Notes under the pieces: model-generated
Databases searched by the model: none
What the model saw: only the letters and a program-made list of their open reading frames with translations
Told to the model about the DNA's origin: nothing
Shown here: positions 10,587 to 22,631 of the stretch, one piece after another
Position numbering within the stretch: the stretch's first letter is position 1
Layout of the letters: every line of letters begins with the position of its first letter
Assembly: GCA_025331435.1 (NCBI GenBank)
Contig: JAIWNI010000119.1
Span: forward strand, 19,457-83,456
Length of the DNA stretch: 64,000 bases
Direction of reading: 5' to 3'
Origin: Choanephora cucurbitarum
Lineage: Eukaryota > Mucoromycota > Mucoromycetes > Mucorales > Choanephoraceae
Translations under genes and position numbers: made by a program

Positions 10587-13292
10587 CATATGATAACCAA
10601 GTTTTCACTGCTTATTTGGCAGGAGATTTTGTATTACTCTTGAAATCAAGATGTCATGTGTTTGATCTGAAATGATGTTACCTAAGGTCTTATCTGAACC
10701 CAAAAGGAACACTGAAAATGTTTTATTTGTATAGCAATGCAAGAGTCATAAAGTTGGCTTGCTATAAATAACTGCTTAGAAATAGACAATACAAGATGTG
10801 ACTGAAGATCAGACATTGTGCATCATGAACCAAGTCTTTTCTCATCACCAAATCAAAGAATATAAATAGAGGCATATTTTGTTAGCTAAAGAAAGATTGC
10901 TTAGTTTTTACTTAATAAACTTAGTTGAGTATTAGTTGTATTTTTCTGGTTTTTTTGATTATTGCCTCTGATAAACACCTACCCATACAACAGCATCACC
11001 TTGTGATGTATACAGTACAAGACACAAATAGCCAAAGATAAAGAAAGATAGCTCGTAATCTAATAGGTCAGTTTGTATTGTTACTACAGTTGCATTATCA
11101 TTGCAGAATACCACATTTCGTAGTTGTAGAACTGAAGCTCACTTTTGAATCACAAAAACTTGTTGTGATGAAACAAAAATTCCTGTCATCAGGAATTATT
11201 CTACATCTATTTACATAACACGAAATTATTCTTATACATATTATGCCTAGTTTAGCCAGAAAGTAGATAGTTTCCTGAAAGCCTAAATTTATCATTGAGC
11301 ATAGCCAAAGCGTACGCAGTAAGAGCATAAATATTTTCAAACATCAACACATGTTACTACAAAGACTCTATCCATGATATAGCATTTACGTACGACGCAA
11401 AATGAAGCTTGCTTTTCTTGACTTTTTTCGAAAGTTATAGTTGGGTCGCAATCGGAGACTTCATTGTTGCAGTGGATGTTTATAGTCAGTATGGTATAAC
11501 TAAAAGAATACTAATCTTCAGAGCGAAAGCATGATTCGTCAAGTGAAAAGTATTCTTGTAACCACAGGCACTGCACAAGTCAGAGAAAGAGTTGAATGGC
11601 TATCACAATATATAAAATGCACAAGTTTTGTGTGAGACAAAGAACTAGGTCAAGTATCTTAAATATACACACTGATGGTATGATCTGTAATTATGTTATG
11701 TCTGAATAAAATGGTAAAGTTATATTACGATGAAGATGATCGAAATTTCTTGAGAAAGACTTGGCATATAGTGCGATGCTTTGACTGATAGAAACGTGTA
11801 TTGTTGTATGATAAAGACAAGCTCGATGATGATGATACAGAGTAAAAAAAAAAGCAAACAGTAAACAAAGAGTAAGCGAGTCAAGGCACTTGAACTCATA
11901 TGACACAAAGTGCTGATAACAGCTCAAAGCTTCAGATGAATAAGTCTGTGATAGTTTCTATGCTATCTTTTTGACAACATAGTTTGATTAGGCCATACTT
12001 TGATGACTGTGTCTCTGATATGCATAGAGTACAAGTACACATTCGCATATATATATATGTATATGTATGTATAACAGCTTGTAGCAGATCTCAATTGCAA
12101 TAAGATGCAAGTGGTATAGCAAATGAAGCATGACATGCTAATGCGTATGACACAAATGAAGGGTTGAAATTCTGAATAAGCTGCTCCCCTTGTATGTAAT
12201 GATCTGTCATGATGACTATAAAGACTGGTAGGTTACAGTCGTTGACAGTCACTCTGATGCGTATGTTAGATATCTGGTCTACCATTTCATTCAAAAGTCA
12301 CGACTTGACATGGAAACTCAAGTCTGTATGTATTGTCAATATACTCCTTGACAAGCGAGCATCACTTTGACTGACTCTGGTCTCTCTTTATTGTTCACTT
12401 GACATAATGACCGGTCTTTAGATCCTAATCCAGCCATATCAATGCAGATCTCTCAATTTGTCTGTTAATAGCATCTATACTAAGAGATGAATCTCAAAAA
12501 ATGCGTACTACTTTGTTCATATCATATAACTGCCTTTTTGTTTTCGATGTCTCATCCGATCATGTTGAGATTTTGACCAATTTAAAGACTTCAGAGTGTA
12601 TACCCGATCATGTTCTATTTTGTATGCAATGAATAAAAACCACAGGGTTTTCTCTTCAATCTCAGAGCGTTAGTGAATTTAACTATAAGCTAACTATTAT
12701 ATAATCAAGCATTATGTGTTTGATAAAACAGAATATTGATATCTACTGTTAGTACTGTTACACTTCTGGTAAAATAAAAGAACTGTGTGCTTATTGGGTG
12801 CTTTATCATAATTAGGTCTTTGTTTAGCATGCCTTATTGTAGAGTCAGAGTATTAATGCATCATGTCTGCGCCTATTATTATGTGGTAGAGTATACTGCC
12901 ACATCAATCAGCTATGAGTTTTTCCTCGGGATTTGAGCTAATTATTCGTCTTTATCTATACAATCGGCATAAAAGCTCACGAGTTACAGATGTCCGTATA
13001 ACTATGACTAATCACCATTTAGCTTTGGTGAGTGTAATCTACATTTATTAGTCTCTTGGCTATACCAAGCATTTCATAGCTGCCTCTAACGTTGAACTTG
13101 GAACAAAGAAGTGTGGAAGAGTAACAATTTTGAGCTGAAATGATAAATCAAGGCATGACTTGCTTTTCTTTGATTTTCTATTTTCCAAATGTTTGACTGA
13201 GGAAGGAGAGTGAAAAACGAAGTTTTTAGGCTCAGCAAGTTGAGAGTCATCCGTGCTCAGACACGCTTTTTGTTTGTTTTTCTTTTTAGCTC

Positions 13293-13547
13293 ATGCTTTA
13301 CTGCCTTTACCTACTGGCGATCAGCAAATATCTACAAAAGTGCTCATCTAGTATATCGTTTGTCACAGCAACACAGTTGCATATATTCACTAGTGTTAGT
13401 GACATGAACTCGGTCTTTGGCCTTGCTTGCCTGAGCGAGTTTGCCTCATCTCTTTTTCAGATCAGCAACATGTTTGTCATCGTCACGCAAGAAGGTCAAG
13501 AAGACTGCCAGTTTGAGCCTTACTTGTACCAGTATGACCAACTTTAG
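13293..13547 (+). other. 84-codon shared frame, copy 2 (open)
   Basis: Open from ATG to TAG in copy A. It is preceded by a TTTTTCTTTTTAG acceptor-like stretch at 13277-13289 and holds a second one (CTCTTTTTCAG) in its middle. No family is recognised. Against the 33256 copy I count about 17 replacement and 8 silent differences, close to neutral, so I do not call it a gene. Confidence 0.4.
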
Positions 13548-14734
13548 CTTACAGAGGTAGAAAAAGGGATTGGTGTGTGGGTTTTTTTTTTCGCTTTTGG
13601 CCTTTTTCATGTCATTTAAAGCTTTTTCAGGCTGTGTTGTACAGACTTGTACGATATAGGCTTATGCAAATGTCATTGCAAATGAGTATGCTAAACATGC
13701 ACATACAAAGCAAAGACAACGATGCACTTTATTACAGTTTTCGAGCACAATGACGAAAACAAAGAGGATACATAAGGTGTTTACAGCATAAGAGCATATT
13801 TTCAAAGGTATATATATATACATATATAATTATTACAAAGTTAGGCTAAAGTTGAGGATCACGCAGATCACTTCACTCGACAAGACAGGTAAATGCATCA
13901 TACAAAGAACAGCAATAAATGTATCACAGACAATGTAAACATTGAGAACAATGACACCATTACAAGCAATGAGATCATTGAGAACAATGACTTCACGCTT
14001 TGACTGATGCACTGTAAAATAAATTAGGCCTTTCGAATCAAAAGAATTGGAGAAAGTGGTATTATACGGTTGTCTCATATAAACTGATAGTTGGTGACAA
14101 ATGTTATGGATATATCATAACTGACATGCATGAAGTTGATCTGTAGCAATAAGCATAAAGAGTGACACATACCATCACACGCCTTGTCTGACACTGTCTT
14201 TGTTCTTTTATTTTATCCTGCTAATACTCTAAGCATATCATGAGTGTTTATATGACAGAGATTCCATCATCATCATACTTTATTTCTCGCAGACAGGTGA
14301 ATGTGATGATTGTGATGACATGGTTAGAGTGATGATACTTTGATGAACTAATAGCATGGTTCGAGAAGAGTGAAAATAACGAAAGCAATAGGCAGTAGCA
14401 GGTAGTGACAGGATTGTCGATGATTGAATCTATTTGACGTGTTTCCTAGTTGTCACTATCATAGTGAGTAATGGTACACATATCATACTGTAATATGGCT
14501 TATGATACAGAAATATAAATTATAAAGACAATGAAACCAATTTTATTATTTTCGATTTGTGAATTAATATTTCTCATTGCTACTTAATATACGTATATAC
14601 ATCAGACCATAACCAGATACTTGACACCAGATACTTAAGACCAGATACTTGACACTAAATACTTGACCAAAAAAGATTATACTCAGCCAAATCATTCACC
14701 TAGTCACTATCCTATTGTCAGCCTTTGGTTTCGC

Positions 14735-15060
14735 TTTCTGTTTTACCGAAAGCTACTCACAGGAGTAGCCGCGTGAAGGCAGCTGACCATGTACTCCCAC
14801 ACCAACCTCCATCCAGGCCTCTGCTCTCCACTGGCAGCAGCTAGCACAAGACTTCGTCAATTAAAGTGCATTACTAGGACATGGCTGTCAAAACCCGCAT
14901 CATCGAATGGTGACGTCTACTATGGCGCACTCAGTTAGCGGACCGGCCTCGCACAACCATAGATGATGGAGCCATGAACATTCTAGCGAGAGTGACAGCC
15001 GCCGTTCGTGATCAAAAGGTGAGAAAAGACAACCTATAGGGCCTTTAGTACAGAGCTACG
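14735..15060. other. GC-richer block conserved in all four unit copies (A)
   Basis: Matching blocks lie at 26180-26505, 43305-43620 and 59060-59390, with only a few differences among the four. The block is clearly richer in G+C than its surroundings. It includes a perfect 7-bp hairpin, GCTACTC-ACAG-GAGTAGC, near 14750-14770. It ends at a CAAAAG|GTGAGA donor-like site at 15017-15024 (GTAAGA in copy C). A frame reading DDGAMNILARVTAAVRDQK ends there, but the same frame has a TGA about 35 codons upstream in every copy. Coding or RNA function is undecided. Confidence 0.45.
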
Positions 15061-18000
15061 TAGAAGCAAGAGACAAAAAGTGATGGCTGTACTTACTTTT
15101 TCCTGTAATATTTCCGGGCCTTCTTGGATTGGTGAAAGTTTTGCAGGACTTATAAAAAGAAAGAAGGAAAGAGGAAGAGAAAGAAAAGCATAACTTACCT
15201 TGACGCGAAGAATAGATTTAACGAAAGCAAAAAAAGAAAAAGGAGATAGCGAAAAAAACAAAAAGGGGGATAGTGAAAGAAAAAAAAAGAAAAGAGAGGA
15301 AAATGGAAAATGACGCGACAAAATTGTCTTTTTGATTTGTTTTAGCCCACAATGATTTAGCAAAATCGAGCCAATCGAATGCATGCTTCTGACTTTTGAC
15401 TTTTGGATGACCCGAAATTAATAGAAAAAAAAGCAAAATATATGCATCCTATATCCGCATCGCTTAGTAATTACACATGAAAGCTACGAGAAAACAAAAT
15501 GATAAAAAGAACAATTGAGGCTACAGTCTATTGGTATATGAAAGTAAATGCATATCAGGCAAGTGCCATCATAGAATAGTGTATATATATATATATATAT
15601 ATCATTCATATGATGCAAAATTACCACTGAACAAGCTATTCGTAGGCATATAGCTATAATAACAAGCTGGATTTCAGTAGAGATGCAAGTAGTGTTGACA
15701 TGATAAGGTATGGCACTCCTCATAGACAATATTTACATGTGCAAGGTAAGCTAAGTAATGTAGTGACGTCTGTGATGTATGCTATAGTATAAACAACTAG
15801 CAATATAAAGAAAGAAAGAAAAAAAGAGAGATATAAGAAGAGACAAAAAAGCTGAGAAAGAGACACCAAGCAAAAAAATGTAACCAATACATACTGATCC
15901 AAGGCCTTTTATTTTTCAAGACAATACTAATACTGTTATGATACAATGACGCAAAGTAGCATGAGCTGGAATACAGTAACATGCAATGCAACTATCACTC
16001 TGGTCATCTTATCTTACAACATGTCTTGACAATTTGTGCTCGTCAGTCTAAGGCATGGTGTGGTTACAGTACACAATTCACGTGCATCTAGTGTAGTCTG
16101 CATAACCTGATATATAGTGTAATCCGAAATGTCGATCAAAAGTACACGGCCATACAGATACACTTTTATCCCCATCAACAGCATGTCATGCATGATACTT
16201 TTGCCAGTGATGTGTCCAAACAACGGCTCAACAGATAAAGCTAGAGAAGCAAGTCCTTTGTTTTTCTTAAGTCAGTAGTATTTTCAATCATACTCATGCT
16301 TATCGCTCTACATCAATCAGTCACACTGTGTTCTATGGTCTGTTGCGTACAACAAGCATTCTATGCAAACAACTAGTTGCCTGCATGTCTCTGCTCTGGA
16401 TCTACCATCATCACTCTCTTTATCTGCAATACAACGTATTCCTGATTACAGCTTGTTGTTTGCTATATAGTCTTTGTTTTTTCGTGTATTCATTACAAAG
16501 CTGCGTACTCGCAACTGTCTACACTTGGCAATTCTTTTGTGTATACACCTCATCGCCATCTTGACACACATCTTCCAAAGCATGCACTCCTCTCTTTTTT
16601 TAGTTTTTTCGTTTTGCTGTCATGGCTTGTGTCATTACTATGTGCAAGCAACACTTACGCTTTGTATATGTATTCCAGCTTACTGATCAGTACCTGTCAT
16701 GGACTCATGTTGGTCCTCACTTTGTCCAGGATCTTGCCATCTGGTGTCATCACAAAGGTTGAACTGGTCCAAAAGAAGAGTGGTCAGCGCTTTCTGTGTG
16801 TGAACCTGACTTTGCATAACTTACTATGGCTGTTGCATATAAAGGGTTGACAGGAGTAAAAGAGAGTTATGCTAGAAGCGCCATAGGCAGGGAAAAAAGG
16901 CAGATACACACTGAAAGTCAAAATCAAACTCCGTCGGAAATTAAAATATCAGCCAGGCAGATTAGAGTGTTGTGTAACTGACAACGACATGATCGTGTCT
17001 TCCGGAAGCTCTGATGAGCTGAAGCAAAAGCAAGAAAATGGTATGCGCGTGTCCAGCAGTACAAGTAGAGTAGCAAGGCATAGAAGAAAGGAGGAGAAGA
17101 AAAAAGAAAAGTTAGCCAGAAGGATCAGATGTTTGAACGGATCCCCGATCAGGTCAATGACTGATCCCAGAGTGTGGGTTGCTCGGATGCACAACTTGTC
17201 AGTGGTATACTTCAGAGACATAGAAGTCAGAGTAAAGCAAGATGAGCAAGGAAAAGGGTTTTTGAAAAAGAAACGAAACCTGTGAAACGAGAAACCATCA
17301 CAGTCTCATGGGTTACAAAGGAGGATAAGTGCAAGTGATGACAACGCATGGAGTCATGTAGGAGATGCAATGGGTAGTTCAGATTTAACAAGCATGATAA
17401 TGCAAATTGTTTAGACGAGTTGGAAACGCAGTGAGCAAAAAGTAACATAATTTGAAAATAATCGGATCCAATTGTGATACATGGATCCAGTGAGGTACAT
17501 CATGATGATCAGAGACATTTCATTGACGGATGATAAAGGTATTTGCGTATATGAATGATGGAATTAATAATGATATTGTGCTAGAACAAGGCTCAATGAA
17601 ACCTCATCCATTGTAACAATAGTCTTGACCTCATTTTATCCAGAATAGCTGCTTTCAGAGACAGACTCGAATGGTGTCAGCCATATACATGCTCGACCTA
17701 TCATTTAATCTTCTGTAATTTCCAGTCATTTCAGTTGTCTTGTTCAGCCGTTGGTCAACACAATCAGGTCTCATTGTAATAGTATCAACAATAGAGTATA
17801 TGTTGTCGAAGCGAATCTCAGCTTAGGCATGCACATCCGATACAGTAGTCCGCCTGAATCAAGCTTATCTGATCTAAGAGTGCGCTCAATCTAAAAGTGA
17901 GACTTTTGGGAACGTAAACACCTTATAAAAGCGACTATTGTGATGAGACTAGAAAGAACAATGAAATGGCACAGAACAATAAAGCTCTGAAGAATAATGA

Positions 18001-19088
18001 AACCTGCGACTAAAATAACTGCATTGACCAAAATAATTGCGATGAAACCAAAAGGCTTATGTAAGACAATGAGAGTACATAAACCATCATACTTATAGGC
18101 TTCACTGAAATCAATAATAGCAATGTTAAACACACAAGTATGGAATTTAGATAGAAAGAGAATCAAAGTTCATATCACAGACCACAATGAGCGAAACAAG
18201 CTTCACTATATTACTTTAACCAAACATGCATATACAACTGGATGAAGTGGATGGTCAAAATGTCATAGTACATGTATATATCGGAAGGCTATACCCATAA
18301 ACCTGTTGTCTATAGCCATGCCAACTACGGTAGCTACAGTATCATTTCAGTACAGACGTAGTCATTCACCATTGTTAGCTTGTGATCGAGACGTGTCACC
18401 GAATTAAGCGAGCTATCTGGTATTGATGAACATCGATAATCTCTGTGAATAAGTACTTACCATCTCTAACAAGAGACATCTATCAATCAATGAAGACAAT
18501 AGCTGCATCGCTTAGTCTACTCGGTTTCAAAACTGCTGAAACATATTCTACTTTATTGTCTTGACATTACAAACTTTGTTGATGCATTTCATCTCATACA
18601 TGTATCCAGCTAGAAAACACATCTCGTTTTAATGCAAATATTTGTGGTAGTACTGAAGGTCTGTGCTCTATTAGGTTTGAGCAATTACAATAAATACGCA
18701 CAACATGTCATTTGAAGTTGATATATCCATGCTCTGTGAAACATCTGTTTGCTTTCTGAGCTTGCTCTTTGTATCAAGCAGCTCATTTGGTACAGACATA
18801 AGCTACAAGACACACTCAGGTATACAAATCATGAACAAATTGAATGAGAGAACAAATAGAACACTCTAATACACTTACAAGTCAACGAAGCTCTGCCTGG
18901 TATATCATACTCAGCTAGATGAATCTACAGCACCCATGATTTATTTTGGCCATCATCTAAATGGTAAAAAAAAAAAGAAAAAAAAAGCCAGATACTGACA
19001 AAAAAGGCAATTTACGGGACAGAGCAATCTCATTGGCTGTCAGGAGAGCTCATTTTTACCCATCAGCTGATTTTCCGAGTAAAATCAA

Positions 19089-19166
19089 CAGGCCTCTTTG
19101 GCTCGATGGTTAAGCGTCGTGCTTAGCAATCAACTGCCCTGAGTTCGAATCTTGTCGGCTGCAAAC
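19089..19166 (+). repeat. tRNA-derived (SINE-like) relic
   Basis: An A-box-like TGGCTCGATGGTTAAGC and a B box GAGTTCGAATC lie about 35 bases apart, the arrangement of an internal RNA polymerase III promoter. The T arm nearly folds, with wobble pairs, but the acceptor and anticodon stems pair poorly, so a working tRNA is unlikely. The flank (GGGGGATTTGCGG... then a T-rich tail from about 19230) is what a tRNA-headed SINE would show. No second copy is in the window. Confidence 0.5.
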
Positions 19167-20282
19167 ATTAGGGGGATTTGCGGTCAGAAGAAGAATCGAC
19201 AGGTGGGTTGAAGAGGTCCCCCACCCCTATCATTATTTTTGATACTATTTTTTCGTTTTGTCACTATTTCTCTTCCTTCTTTCACTCTTATTAATTTTTT
19301 GTTTCACATGCGTTGTTGCTTTTATTTGTATTTCTTTGTTTTTTTATTTAGCTTTTTTGGTCCTTATTTCTTGTTTCATTTTAGTTTCTTGCTTTTCTTT
19401 CCTTTGACTGCTTGTCTTATTTCACCTATATTGCAGGCTTGTATTCGTAAGTAAACTCAAATTATCAGAGCTATTTTTATTATTATATCACGCCAATGGT
19501 TGCCAGATATACTATCGCTTTTCGCTTATCGTGTAAGCATAGAATTACGTGGGCTCAATAAACCCCACAAAAGCAAATGTTCGATATCACAGTGTATTCA
19601 AATCATGATTTTGTTGAAAAGAAAAAAAAGAAAAACACGAAAAAAAGCAGGTAATCCCGCGAGTTAGTCTCTTTATACAAAGTGTGATGTAAGTAATCTG
19701 ATAGCCTCATGAGGCACTAAATAGGGACTAAACTCTGGTTTGCATAAATAATGATTCCAGTTTAGGGATGTCACTTCAAGCATCAAATAGCATGTAAGGT
19801 ATCAACCATGTATCTTTCTATTTGGTACTAAACCTTACTGAACATAGCACCGCTGATATCACTCACAACAACAACTTAAAATCGTAAACAAGTTGCCTAC
19901 CAGAGAGTTTGATATGAGAAGCCAAACGAGAAGAAGATGATATTGTGGTGTTTGGCACATCGGAAGATCAAATCCTTTAGAGAAGATGTCTATATTAAGT
20001 AATAAAGACATGCGTCATGATCAATAGTATGGATTGAGTAATCCTACCAACAATTGAGAGAATATAGAACGATTACATATGTCAATACATAGAATCATTC
20101 ATAGAAATAGACTAAAGAAGATATAAGCAGTAAGGACTGCAAGACTATGATATATGTCAATATGTCATATTAGATGGCACAAGTCTATAGGAAGACAATA
20201 AGCTCTACACCATCTAGATATAGTAAAGTATTAAGACTAAAGGATGTCAAAGATGTAATAGCTGTAATAGATAGCAAATAGT

Positions 20283-20361
20283 ATAAATACTCTTATTCAT
20301 TTTGTTCGGAATAAAGGCTTACATAAGTTCAGTCTCAAAGTACTATCTTACTAGTTACACA
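20283..20361 (+). mobile_element. Possible 3' end of an LTR
   Basis: TATAAATAC at 20283 is followed by GAATAAAGG and a terminus ending GTTACACA, the same order as in the solo LTR at 30656-31162. I could not find a matching TG start or a target duplication, so this stays weak. Confidence 0.3.
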
Positions 20362-22532
20362 TTTTTTATCTCTTTAACTCAAAATATCATAGATATGATA
20401 TGCCCAACATGGTTGTTTCAAATAAAGAATTGTATTGCACCTTTGTTTGACTCCTGTTGCTCACAACAGAAACAACCTTTTCTAAGTTTATTCCCCAAAC
20501 ATAGTCTCAAAAATCACTTTAAACAAAACGATGAAAAGAAAACAGCAAGAAGTGATATCTGAAGCAGCTAACATTTTGTAGGGCCACCCTATGTATCATA
20601 GAGCAGCTGCATGCAGCTTGGCATGATATGAATAAGTGTGTCAAAAGAGCTCTTCTTGATTCTGTCCCCAACAGTTTGCACGAGTAATTTAGTAGTAATC
20701 GAGCTTCTACAAGTGAATCACATTTTGTTAAATTGTTTTGTTCTCACATTATACTAGGAGTTCTCGATTGAGTTTTGATCTAGTGATTGAGTAAGCCACT
20801 TTATTTTTACAATCCCATGAGTTATCCTTTAGCTTTCAGCGCTTTTGACTCGGTGGATTGACGTAGTGCGCTTTATTAAAATGGCATTTGGAATGCCTTG
20901 TCAACTTGCTTTATAGACATAATCAGTAAAGTAAAAGTCATACTTCATTCACAAAAATCACTCAGATTTGTACTGAGATCCAGCGAATTCTAAATGGTGT
21001 CCTCATGCAGGCCTATCTGTATTTTTCAGCGCATCTTTGCCAAGTCTTCCTATTTCTGACGCTTGTTCTAGTCTGAATGATGCATTTGTTTGTTTGTATT
21101 GCCTTTCTTTACTGACACGTAGTTTGACTTGATTGCTCTTTGGCAAACTGATGTTTTATTGTTTGCTGCCTATCATGTAAGAATAGCTGACTGCATTCCC
21201 TTTTTTTTGGTAATTAATCCTGCTATTCATCTGATGTCGATTTAAGTCAAATGCTTCATTGGAAGGCCATCCGAGGCTGGATTGTTGCAGAAACTGTCTT
21301 TGAACTATTTTCCAAAATAAGCAGAAAATGTCTTTTTCCAAATTCAATTTATTCTGGGCCTTCCAGAGCCTTCTTTTCTCTCAATAGTACCCCAAAAGTG
21401 ACGGTTGCTAATTACTTGATCCACATTTCAAAGTAGCGCTATAAGATTTTCTGTACTTTATTAGCAGGTTCAACCATTTATCAGCAGATTGAATCACATG
21501 AACCTCAGTTTCTGTGCTTTGGTGGAGCATGTTATAGTAAATCTAGTAGAGACGTAAACCGAAAAGAGAAGTACGATTGAAAGTTGTGTGGTTTGATTAT
21601 GACAACCAAGATTTGCGGAAAGTCGCTCACAAGTTTTTTCTTCTTGTCTGACGGTATATGCATTATGTAATATCCAACCTATCGAATATGAAACCCATGT
21701 CTCACTATTTTTGTATCCTTACCCAGTAGGTATTAAGAGCCGATTTCTCTATTGTGAAGAAACCTGCTTCGTTACGTTGCGCGATTTCGCCATATGACGT
21801 GACTGATGAATGATATGGTAAGATAGCCGTATCAGTCTAACAATAATGACCATAGATCCTCTTATATTTTATGGAAAACAGTGATTAATCTAACAAGAGC
21901 CAACAGCGTCACTATCAAACACAATCGAATCATTACAAATAGTCAAAATACTCATTTTGAGCAATGAGATTGGAATTTAACAAATTAAGTGCCTTAACTC
22001 TCCTTTATAACTCAAAAGCTCTCACCTGACCCTGAATGAACCCTTCTAAAAAAACCTCAAATGGCCCCCAAATATGACCAAATACGCTTTGTACACCATT
22101 TGAAAGAGACAATTCGGCTCAATTTTTGTGCTATTGTAGAGTTGCATTCAGATGAATAGATGTGGAGAAAATAATGTTTAAAGGTGGATTTGGTTTGGTA
22201 TTTAATTTAATCAAGCCGATGAAAATTAGGCCAAATTGTTTAAATAAATACTTTTCATATCATAAGTAAAATCATTCGCTTGCAAAAAGTGTTTAGAGAT
22301 GCCTTTTCAAACTATTTCTATTTTTCATGGCTCTGAAATAGCTCTAGGCCTTAAAAATAGTCCCAAGGACCCCTTTTTTATAATAAAAATAAGTAGATAA
22401 TAGTTTATTCCAAAAGTAAATCTTTTTTGTTTTATTCGTAACAGAATAATAACTTGGTGCTCTTTGTTAAGGGTTGGTGATAACCTTCTTAGAGCACATG
22501 ATAGCCACCAGTCGAACATATCCTTACAAGTA

Positions 22533-22631
22533 CAATAGCCGCTTTATTTAATGGTGTGCATACTCTTAAGAAATATACTCTTATATTAAGCATACTCTTA
22601 AATCAAGTACTCTTAAATCGAGCGACTACTG
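22533..22631. mobile_element. 99-bp TA-flanked MITE (CAGTAG family)
   Basis: It has inverted ends CAATAGCCGCTTTATTTAA and CAGTAGTCGCTCGATTTAA, flanked by TA at 22531-22532 and 22632-22633. The orthologous sites in F (about 38690), C (about 47115) and D (about 55476) are empty with a single TA. TA duplication with CA-starting ends fits a Tc1/mariner-type non-autonomous element. Confidence 0.8.

Larger units (their letters stand above)
8300..11400. other. Arm segment between unit copies, no gene seen
   Basis: Mirrored at 29840-32940. It has no homology to other unit copies that I can see. It contains the TATCCAA array, a somewhat GC-richer stretch near 9500-9600 and the solo LTR. Short frames are disrupted or trivial. 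Confidence 0.6.
4183..17956 (+). repeat. Left arm of giant inverted repeat 1
   Basis: The reverse complement of this segment is found at 23283-37089. Matched positions sum to 41272 at the outer end, 41242 through most of the inner arm and 41239 at the inner end, so the arms are collinear apart from small indels. From about 9200 to 17950 I see only scattered single-base differences. From 4183 to 9200 differences and small indels are frequent. The arm contains a partial unit copy (6.35-8.2 kb), a solo LTR and unit copy A. I see no intact gene in it. Confidence 0.95.
11400..18530 (-). repeat. Long repeat unit, copy A
   Basis: Reverse-oriented copy of the 7-9 kb unit. It is near-identical to copy B from 11.4 to 17.95 kb; from 17957 to 18530 the match to 22709-23282 is much weaker. 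Copies C and D match it with strongly varying identity. No retroviral, transposase or replicase motif was recognised. Confidence 0.85.

Noticed and set aside
12091..12294. 67-codon frame mirrored at 28948-29151
   Set aside because: Homologous sequence in C and D has stops; it is a chance frame in a near-identical repeat.
15034..15384. 116-codon frame mirrored at 25857-26207 and similar at 43619-43966
   Set aside because: It is mostly a Phe/Ser-rich translation of pyrimidine tracts and runs across the conserved splice-like signals. Conservation follows from recent duplication.
20605..20618. Perfect 14-bp palindrome AGCTGCATGCAGCT near the arithmetic centre of inverted repeat 1
   Set aside because: The spacer is not symmetric around it, so its central position looks coincidental.
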